Source: Meandrina meandrites | Lineage: Eukaryota; Cnidaria; Anthozoa; Scleractinia; Meandrinidae | Assembly: GCA_963693305.1 (NCBI GenBank) | Contig: OY855908.1 | Location: 2,525,501-2,589,500 of the forward strand | Direction: 5' to 3' | Length of the DNA stretch: 64,000 nt | Shown here: positions 13,597 to 22,637 of the stretch, piece after piece | How positions within the stretch are numbered: the first letter of the stretch is position 1 | Layout: the number at the start of each line of letters is the position of its first letter | Notes under the pieces: model-generated | Database searches by the model: none | What the model saw: only the letters and a program-made list of their open reading frames with translations | Told to the model about the DNA's origin: nothing | Program-made: the position numbers and the translations under genes

Positions 13597-14136
13597 AGTC
13601 GCAGTCGCAGTCGCAGTCGCAGTCGCAGTCGCAGTCGCAGTCGCAGTCGCAGTCGCAGTCGCAGTCGCAGTCGCAGTCGCAGTCGCAGTCGCAGTCGCAG
13701 TCGCAGTCGCAGTCGCAGTCGCAGTCGCAGTCGCAGTCGCAGTCGCAGTCGCAGTCGCAGTCGCAGTCGCAGTCGCAGTCGCAGTCGCAGCAGCAGCAGC
13801 AGCAGCGGTAGCGGTAGCGGTAGCGGTAGCGGTAGCGGTAGCGGTAGCGGTAGCGGTAGCGGTAGCGGTAGCGGTAGCGGTAGCGGTAGCGGTAGCGGTA
13901 GCGGTAGCGGTAGCGGTAGCGGTAGCGGTAGCGGTAGCGGTAGCGGTAGCGGTAGCGGTAGCGGTAGCGGTAGCGGTAGCGGTAGCGGTAGCGGTAGCGG
14001 TAGCGGTAGCGGTAGCGGTAGCGGTAGCGGTAGCGGTAGCGGTAGCGGTAGCGGTAGCGGTAGCGGTAGCGGTAGCGGTAGCGGTAGCGGTAGCGGTAGC
14101 AGCAGTAGCAGCAGCAGCAGCAGTAGCAGTAGCAGT

Positions 14137-14168
<32 letters not shown>

Positions 14169-14390
14169 CAGTAGCAGTAGCAGTAGCAGTAGCAGTAGCA
14201 GTAGCAGCAGCAGCAGCAGTAGCAGCAGCAGTAGCGGTAGCAGTAACAGTAGGAGAAGCAGTAGCAGTAGCAATAGCAATAGCAGTAGCAGTAGTAGCAG
14301 CAGCAGTAGCAGCAGTAGCGGCAGCAGCAGCAGCAGCAGCAGCAGCGGCAGCACTAGCGGCAGTGGTAGCGGTAGCGGTAGCTTTTTTAA
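13597..14390. repeat. Compound microsatellite: (AGTCGC)32, (AGC)n, (AGCGGT)~49, then mixed AGC/AGT
   Basis: Bases 13597-13788 are 32 uninterrupted AGTCGC units. A short AGC run follows, then about 49 uninterrupted AGCGGT units from about 13804, then about 290 bp of AGC/AGT triplets with occasional changes. Because every unit is a multiple of three, both strands stay open (Arg-Ser, Gly-Ser and Ser on one; Leu-Arg and Leu-Pro on the other). There is no splice or domain context for a real protein. Purity of the first two blocks implies recent expansion. Confidence 0.95.
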
Positions 14391-14636
14391 AATAGCTTAA
14401 AGTTAATAGGCATAATTAAAAGAGTAGGTCACACAATTTCGGCACTATTTTTGGACAGTTCTGTCTATCATTATAATAACCGTCACATGCCAAACAAAGA
14501 TTTCTCTAGTAAACATGATTTTTATAGCTACGCAATCACGTCCCCAGAGGCCGCAATCCTTCTGGTCTGCGCCAGGGAGCGAGACCTCTGCATATGGGCT
14601 AGACTGAAAGCCCGCCAAAAAGACGGCCAAATCTTA

Positions 14637-15120
14637 CTACCGAATTAGGTAGACTGTTTTTTCGGAGACGCACGAAACAGTTGCCGTTGGCGACAAAGAC
14701 TTGTGTTTTGGGTCACGTGGGTTACAGCTGTCAAAATGAAAAGGTAAACGCACGTGAGCACATTCCTTTGCTCGTTGTAGAACATCTTGATACTCGCTCG
14801 CGCTTCAACCAGTTCCACTACTTCCTTGAACTGCCCTCCAAAATAACCCGATGCAGGATACCCTCCTTCAGCTATAATCCAATCGACTATGCTGCCTCGT
14901 GGGCTGTCGTCTATACTTTTTCCACGGATAAAAGACCTTCCCTTGCTTTTAACGGAAAAGCCCGCAATCTCTCTTGCCTCAGGAATGTGAAGGAATGTGA
15001 TCACGTGCGCATACCTATGTGGCGTTAGTTGTGAATCATGTGGGTTTGATTCAAAGACGAGTCTCGCCAACGGCAACTGTTTCGCGCGTCTCCGAAAAAA
15101 CAGTCTACCTAATTCGGTAG
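14637..15120. mobile_element. 484-bp terminal-inverted-repeat element, copy 1
   Basis: The element starts CTACCGAATTAGGTAGACTG and ends in its reverse complement. The inverted repeats run for about 57 bp with one mismatch. Flanking TA on each side suggests a TA target duplication. A second 484-bp copy lies at 38284-38767 with only about five differences. The minus strand is open through the whole element, including the inverted repeats (about 165 codons), and the plus strand is open for 115 codons; I recognise neither product. It could be a MITE or a small element carrying captured sequence. Confidence 0.85.
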
Positions 15121-18100
15121 TATAGGCTGTTGAAACACTCTCCGACGCACGCGCAGAATCAAACCGCAACCAGAAATTCCTGGTTCCGATTTTTGAATCG
15201 CCCAGAGCCGTTGCGTTTCCCGAACGCTGGTCAAACGCAGGCTCTGGGAACGAGATTGGTGGCTACGCGTATGTGTGCGTGCGGCGTAGCCGCCACTTTT
15301 TTATCGGCAAAATCTTAAAAATGGATTTTTGCCATAAAAGGGCATAGCGTAACGGCATAACGGCGTAACGGCGAGTGTTAAATCAACGATAGAAAAATTT
15401 CTTCTTTTTAAAACGTAGTGATGCTCAGTCCGACTCTATTTGATCTTTACTTTAAGAAGTCGTGACACTCTCTCCTACTCGTAATTTACTGTGAAAACCA
15501 TGATAAACAAATATAAGTGAAACTGTCTCTTCAAAGGTTCTTTTATTTTATTTCTGCGAAGAGTTTGCTTTAGAAATTTCAACATATCTACTCACTTGAA
15601 GTCAGTTATTTGGCAATTCCTGTAGTGTAGTTTCTGACCATTTTCTTTAACAAGCTGTGATGTTTTAGCCCAGGGCTTGCGGCACTATTTACTGCTTTTT
15701 ATCATTTTTGTTTCTAAACGCAGTTGTACTTTGTTGTTTTCTTTCGTTTTGGTGCAATCTGCTGATGTTCGCTTTAAATTGTAAGACGCACTTTATATAT
15801 AGCGGTCTACAGTATCGGAACAGGTGATTAGTGGATAATATTTACTTTATCTTTATTTTCAATGACTGATTGTCAACTGTTTCGATAAAACACTTTATAT
15901 GGTAGTTGGTGTGTTGACAGGAGCTCTTCAGGCTAATGCAGGGAGTACAATGCTTTTGTCAACGTTCACAGTTGTAGTTTTGGCTTCAATTAGACTTTTT
16001 ATTTCGTCCCAAGCGTATCTAAAAAAATAACGATATTCGTTGATTGTGCTGTAATACAGAATCTACGCAAGGCCAGCTAGCAAATATAAGTTTTCATTTT
16101 AAAAAGTTAAACCTACACCGTCGTCGTCGAATTTGATTTGCATATTTTTGAGTCATCGACTAAACTGGGCGACTAGTACTGCATTGCCCGACTGCTGTTC
16201 AATCACCGTGTTCAGATGAAAACAAAATATAGTGAGAAGGAAAAAAGGAAAAATAAGGTGGATGGCCGAGATAGAATTCGTTTAAGGTATCTGTCTCGAT
16301 GCTGAACGGCGGACGCTTTCAATGGTTAACGCGTCGCCTTTAGCTCAAACAACAGCTGCCCATCGACATAATAAGAAACGAAAACGCCTTATATAGAAGA
16401 CGCTGAAGTTGTAAAAGGGGAATTCCATGCGGGGTCGACGCCCACAAACTAGACAAAAAAATCATCGGGTAAAAGCCTTGAGAGAGAAGACCAGAGAAGC
16501 TCCTCTACGCCTTTGTTCAACTGCAAAAAATAAACAATGTTGATAAATTACTCAGTGCAACCTTTTTCCTTGCTTCATACACTTTCTTTGTTAAAATGGG
16601 CGAAGAAACCGAATCGAACGGGGATTGAAAAAAATTAGTATTATTACAAGGTTCATGATTTCGGTTTCATTTTCTTTCAAAGACCAGATACCACTCTTCC
16701 AGTAACTGGTTTAGATATTTTGGAGAATTTGCCTTGCCGTAATTCTGAATCGTTAAAACAAAATTTGACCACATAATCTATCAAGTTATTAAGTAATTGT
16801 TGAGTTGTGGAAGACGAAACATAACAAAAATTAGGTCTTGCACTAGATCAAAAAAACCTACACGTTGTTCGCGAGCAAATAGACAGTTGTAGAGCTTGAA
16901 TCTTTTTTCCTGTGTCAATGGGGTTTGTTTAAATTAGCAATAACGAATTTTGTTGATTGAACTAACACAAGACGTTTTTTGTTTCCTGTACGGGACAGAT
17001 GGAAATTGGAAGAATTCTTTTCCCAGCAGAAAGATATTAAATTCAGTCAAGGATACGAGAAAACACCGGAAAACGTTTTATTTGTTTCAGAGGCAATCCA
17101 CTTAATTTCGCTTGTGATTAGCAGAAAATCAAATAAAAGGTAATTTACGGAGTATCGATTTCAAGAGCTCTTTAGTAAACGGCGGCGCATTGAAACACCT
17201 GCGTTAATCTAGCTTTTTCTTGTTAACAGCTCTGAAAAGGCTTTGGCAAATTCAAGAGGTACAAAGAGTGAGCCTTGAAATACAAGGAAGTGAATAGTCT
17301 AGTTAAGTCGTGTAATGAATTTGTTCAAATGACGACTTAGAAAACGTGCACATCAACATTTGAGTGGGTTTCTTTACATTTCAAGGAAGACACATCAGAA
17401 AAGGGGAAGACATTGTCGAAGACATTGTCAACTGTTTTTAACGTACAAAAATAGAAACTCTCTTTCAAAATAATGTTCTCTTGCTCGTTTTAGATGCTTT
17501 TACATCATTAACTTGGAAGCCAAGTCAGTATTGAAATTTCTCGTTTGGATCGAACGAACAAAATAAAACTTTCTTGTGAATAAACGAATTGTTTTGACTA
17601 TCTTCTTAATTCAGTTTTCAGTCTCCCGAACTCAAATTTGTCGTTCTTGGAGAGCACGTCATAACACCTCTTAAACAGAATGTATTCAGAAGACTCTAAA
17701 AAAACTGTTGAGTACTTCTTACAATTTTCTCTTTCAATACCTTATATCCGACAATTTATTACCTGACATATTAAATTAGGTTACCTCCGTGTAAAACCAA
17801 ATATAAAAGGCGACAGAATGAAATTACCCTGCTTAAAATAACTGGATTTTTAGTGACTTTTATGTCGGAGAAAATCAACATGTTGAATTGTCGCCAAATT
17901 AGTTACAACCTAGTCAGAAAGCAACGACTGATATTTACCAACTAAATCAAATCAGAAACAACAGTTCATTTTGCGCGGTACGTGCAAAAAGGCAAAATTT
18001 GGCCACCATTGTTCGCATGTTCCGGAACTAAACAAAGCAGAAAGGAATGGAATATTTGAATTCACAAACCAGGTTATTTCTTAACAGATGGGTACGCTTA

Positions 18101-18785
18101 AAAAGCGGGGTGATATTCTGTAGCATTTCACTGTTGAATCGCTCAAGAAAGTGTTCTCTCGAAGAAAAAAAACCACCCAAGATTAATCACTTACAAAGGT
18201 TTTGCTGGTAAGTTTGATTTTTTTATCACATACAAACTTGAAACTTTATTTCACTAATTTAGGCAAACTAATGAACTGTGTCTATAAAATGATTGTTGAC
18301 TAACGTATCGATACAAGACTTCTCGCGTGAGTTTTCTTTGTTGTACTCCGGCGATTTTAACTTCTACTAGTGAGGTCTCTTGCCGACAACCGTTTTACAC
18401 CTGCAACCAGGACAGCGCGTCTGTATTAGAAAAATAGAGTTACCTTTCCTTAAACCCACAACAACCAATTATTTTAGCTTGGAGCTACATTGGGAAGGGA
18501 AAATGTTTCTTTATGGTACGTGTTTATGTTGTAAGCGGGTGTGGGAGAACAAATCACGCAAAGGTATAATTTGTTTAAGAGTTTTAATCCTGACCAGTAT
18601 TTATTGAAACTGAGTTCAAAATCAGTATAGTCGTGATATGGAATAATAATCCTGACAAGGCGAATATTTAGGGATTTTTGTTTTTCAGCGACCGTCCGAA
18701 AAAGCAATAATATATAATTTCCACCTTAAATCATTCGGCTCACACGCAGATCTAATAAGGATTTTGTACTCGATTCCGTGGGAGA
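15121..18785. other. Intergenic, no gene recognised
   Basis: No exon with credible splice sites or protein similarity was found. Near 15190-15260 there is an imperfect hairpin (CCCAGAGCC ... GGCTCTGGG), followed by short reiterated CATAACGGCG-type words around 15345-15375. The rest is AT-rich and featureless by eye. Confidence 0.4.
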
Positions 18786-18981
18786 CGTGCTTGGTGGCCT
18801 AACGGTTAGCGCGCTGGACTCCAGATCAAACAGTCCGGGTTCGAGCCCTGGCCGAGTATGTTGTGTTCTTGGGCAAGTCCAGGTGGAGTAGAAATACTCC
18901 TAATCGCTAATGCTACGGAAACCAGTATAAGCTCCGACTGTATGGGCCACTTGACTCGAACAAAGACTTAACCTACTCCAT
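18786..18981 (+). mobile_element. tRNA-derived SINE, internally deleted copy
   Basis: The head resembles a tRNA gene: an A-box-like TGGTGGCCTAACGGTTAGCG, then GACTCCAGATC as in a tRNA-Trp anticodon arm, and B box GGTTCGAGCCC. The anticodon stem and acceptor ends do not pair, so it is not a working tRNA. The tail (TTCTTGGGCAAG, then GGAGTAGAAATACTCC and ATGCTACGGAAACC) matches the element at 49297-49505 on the other strand, but roughly 110 bp of the body present there are missing here. Confidence 0.75.
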
Positions 18982-19376
18982 TCTTACATGATTAATATTT
19001 CGAATTCAGCCTCTGACACACAACCGTGATTCTTGAACGAGAAAAAATATAGACATGCTTCACGATTAAGCGTACTTTTCTCAAATCTAGATCATGTATT
19101 TTTTTTTAATCCAGAGGCATATTTTGGTCGTTTTGTTCTTCTTATTTACGTTTAATTTTTACATCTGTCTCAATTTAGCTTGTTTCAATGTCCTTTACAC
19201 TTGACGTCCTTATGTAACACTCGTTTATAAGAGAAGTTTTTTTCTTCCCAAGAGTATAATGTGATCGTTTTAACTCGTAGCATTTTTAACTTTTGATTGA
19301 TGAAGTGATACTTATTTTCTCACGTTGCAGTTCTCAAACCTGTTTAGAGAATAATTAGCGAAAAAACTACGTCATC

Positions 19377-20924
19377 ATGCTGTCATTGGTCAGAACATCA
19401 CTCGTCCTAGTCTCTTTGCTGTTGGTTCTTCATGTGAGCGAGGCTCTTCCACTAGAGGAGTGGCGGCTAAGCAGATCTAAGATTGACGACATGAACAATG
19501 AGAAGAGTCGAGATGACCAGCGGTATAATGAAGAATCTTACATGAGGTATTTTTTAATTAACTTTACACGTAAATAATCAAAGGTCACTTTGAGACAACG
19601 ACTATTTTGCATGATGAAGTACATGCATCAGTATTTGCAGAAAAGATGAAAATATTTTGGTTTTGTTCCAAAAATAATTTTCTTTCTTCTATCCCTTCTT
19701 TAAACCTCTTAAGAAATGACACTCAAATCACTACCCTGACTCCGCAAAACACACATGTACGCTTTACGGACCTATGTGCTAAGTTAGCTGGGAGGGCGAG
19801 AGTTCAACACACGGGCGGGCACGCGTACGATCTTTGTTTTCTCTTTTTTTATCTCCCCCCCCCCCCCCCCCACCCAAGAAGCTATTAAGTTTCTCCCATT
19901 TATTATTTTGCTCAATATTCATGCATTGCATGCATTATGAAATTAAAACCCACGCTTTCCTGTAGCCCGCGTTCATTTCGCAAAAACGACACGAAATACT
20001 TTCTAGGCAATGTTTTTGATACAACTCAAATGAAAAAATGCTCACACCCTATGCTCTTGATATAGCTGATAACTATCTCATCGTTGTTTCACTAAGTTTC
20101 ACATTTGTAGACATTTAATTTCATCTTCGTCGAGTTAAGTTATGCATTGGTCAGCCGAATTACAAACAAAAGTCTACAACCCAAGGATCAACCGACCGAC
20201 ATCTGTTCGCCCACTTAACTCCTATTTTGCATTCTGCAAAATAGTCGTAAAAAGGGAGAAATAAATTCACGAATTGTAGCCTGTTTCAGGCGCGCGAAAA
20301 ACAGCTTTTCTTTCACCATCTTGAACTATTAAATTAAAAAATAATAATTAAACCGATACTGAGTGTTTGCTTAACCGGCCGTTCTCCATCGTTTCTCTTT
20401 TTGTGCATATTTTTCGTGTTTACTACAATTTCTAATCATGATTATAATGGCTTAAGCTTGAAGTTGTAGCAAACAAAAAAGGTTACATTATTCCAGTTTT
20501 AAAAAAGAACAGTTCGTGCACATGTGCAATAAGCACTTAATGACTGGCCCCGAGGGGAACAGTGAGTTTTGTTTCCCCGAGGCGGAGCCGCTACACATTG
20601 TTTGATTCAATGGTCTTCACGACACTTGTTTCTGTTTATCAGTTTATTTCACTGATCGTGATCTGTCGGTGATCCACCACAAAGTGCACGTTTTTTTTTT
20701 TTCAGTCCTTTTTCTAACCTTGAAACCTAGTTAACGATGGAGGAGAAGTAATATATAAGTTCTCTTTTTATTTTTTACTTTATAGCCTGAAGAAAGTTCC
20801 AAGTGAAGAAGACCACGTACCAGATGTATTCGCTGACAATCATTCAGAAAGTTTGTTATCAGGCATTGTTCGCCGTCAGCAGTGTCGCTTTGGCGGTTGT
20901 GGAAAACGAAAAAGAAATGAGTAA
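19377..20924 (+). CDS. Secreted peptide precursor predicting a cyclic amidated peptide, pGlu-QCRFGGC-amide
   Basis: Exons 19377-19546 and 20786-20924 give 102 residues. Residues 1 to about 23 form a signal peptide (hydrophobic LVLVSLLLVLHV, likely cut after SEA). An acidic spacer of about 63 residues follows. Near the C-terminus sits SGIVRR-QQCRFGGC-GKR-KRNE. RR and KR are prohormone-convertase sites, Gly is an amide donor, the N-terminal Gln can cyclise, and two Cys three residues from the tail can form a five-membered Cys-to-Cys loop (C-R-F-G-G-C). The exon 1 donor is CATGAG|GTATTT (phase 2) and the acceptor ACTTTATAG. An acceptor-like TCACGTTGCAG at 19320-19330 suggests a non-coding first exon upstream. 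Anthozoan amidated neuropeptides commonly have this layout; this exact peptide is not one I recognise. Alternative: a non-neuronal secreted peptide. Confidence 0.75.
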
Positions 20925-20942
20925 ATAACTCTCTTGAATGAA

Positions 20943-20948
20943 AATAAA
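20943..20948 (+). terminator. Polyadenylation signal AATAAA of the first peptide-precursor gene
   Basis: AATAAA lies 18 bases after the TAA stop and is followed by TTGTGACTC about 15 bases on. It would give a very short 3' UTR, which fits a small precursor mRNA. Confidence 0.5.
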
Positions 20949-21844
20949 ACCCAGTAAACCAGCTTGTGACTCGTTCTTCTATTTGTATTCACTTAAAGCA
21001 ACTACCGACAGTAAAGCCTGTCTGACAGCAGTGACAGTCTTTATAAGCGGACAGCAGCTGCCAAGATCCTAAAATATTCTCCCCTTACTGTCTTTACTGC
21101 AAAATCAGACACCTCAGTCTATTACAGTAAATGAACGCGGACAGCTAAAAATTGGCCTAAAATCTCATTTCTGTTGTTAACAATAGCATTCTATCACCAA
21201 TATGCCTTATACCGGAAAATCTGACTGGGATATTGCTGGAATATTCTGGCCATTATAGACTGACGAAGGGCTGCTCTCTGGCTATAAGTGCCTTTCTTCC
21301 TTATAAGGATCTAACATTCATTAGTAGAAACTCGTCCGTGTTCTTTTGGAAATCCACGCCGAATCTGATTGGTTCTCCCATTGTAATGTTTTGTCGTAAT
21401 TTAATGCGCTTTATATGTGGGAACTGTTTTTTTTTAATGGACACCCCGTATTGAACGTCTTAAGCGGGCAGGACTATAGAGCAACTAACCCCTCATACCT
21501 CCCCCCCCCCCCCTCCCCCCCCCCCCCCCACTTCCATGTAAAATTAATAGGAACAGCAAATGAAAAGTTGAGAAATAAGTGAGACTAAGGGTGCATTCCA
21601 TTTGCCAGAGCTGGCCGACCAAACCGGTAAATTCGAGAACACAATTCCGTTGTTGGTCAGATTTGTCCTGTCAAATCAGTCAATTTTATAAATATCATAC
21701 ATTGTTATGGTGGATTTGTGGGAAAATCTCGTGGAAAAAGCCCATTTTACATTTAAAACCACCAGATCGGCTGGCCAGTCGAATTTAACTGTAACTTTTC
21801 GCGAAATATCCAAGATGGCCGAAGAAGTCTACTATGCATATGAC

Positions 21845-21876
21845 CAGAAGTCCATAACTATAGTTATGGACTTCTG
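21845..21876. repeat. Perfect 32-bp palindrome
   Basis: CAGAAGTCCATAACTA is followed directly by its exact reverse complement with no loop. Such perfect palindromes are rare and may be the tip of a small inverted-repeat element, but I see no target duplication that would define one. Confidence 0.8.
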
Positions 21877-22637
21877 ATCAATATGACATTCTGTTTGGAT
21901 AACGTACGATACAACAACAAGAAATTATTATTCTCGTCGGTAGTAATGCCCAGTTCGGGTTTTTTTGTGCCCGTTTTTCCTGAATTTCATGTGAATTGTC
22001 TGTACATCCACCCAATGTCTTGTTTTGTTTTGTTAAGCCTTCTTTTTGGCCGTTTTGTACGTAAAAACTTGTCCGGCAGGTTCTTCTGTAGCAATTAGCA
22101 AAATTCAAGTAAATTTTCTTATCGACTCTTACAATCCATTATATTTTTTATGATAATTCTCAATTTTGTTTTTGTTAATTGTAACAGGGGGAATTTGGTG
22201 GATGCGGGATATTTGGGGGCAGTAAATGTTATTTTTACTTCATCAGAATTTTTACATATGACTTTCAACGTGTTCAGTGAGTTATATTATTTTATTCTAG
22301 CAAGTTTTCTTGTCGCTTCTCCGAGGGATTAACACTAACTTGAAACCAAGAGGTTGTCACGTTGCTGCACCATACCCGGTCAGTAGAGGGGTAGGGACGG
22401 GGTAACCATTGTAACTGCTAGAATGTACTACGAATGCAACAAATGAAATGTCGGTGACATAGGATCAAGTTTTAATTAATTTGTATAATTGACTGTGTAT
22501 AATAGTTTCTATAGAATGAAAGTTGTTCAAGACAACATACGAAGTAGAATTTAAATTTTCCTGAAACAACACATTTTGATAGTAATTTTGTTAGAATGGA
22601 GGCTGGTCGAGGTTGCTGTCTTGTAATTCAATGCAAG

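Larger units (their letters stand above)
20925..22637. other. Intergenic between the two convergent peptide-precursor genes
   Basis: This includes the short 3' UTR of the upstream gene and a poly-C-rich tract around 21500-21529. The sequence at 21590-21810, with reiterated CTGGCC words, looks like a degraded interspersed repeat. No other gene was seen. The 3' UTR of the minus-strand precursor should reach into the right-hand end. Confidence 0.4.

Noticed and set aside
13561..14400. Long ORFs on both strands encoding Arg-Ser/Gly-Ser or Leu-Pro/Leu-Arg repeats
   Set aside because: They are produced by the in-phase microsatellite and have no domain, splice context or start region of their own.
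18786..18857. Possible functional tRNA-Trp gene
   Set aside because: It has A-box, CCA anticodon-like loop and B box, but the anticodon stem and acceptor ends do not pair and a SINE tail follows.
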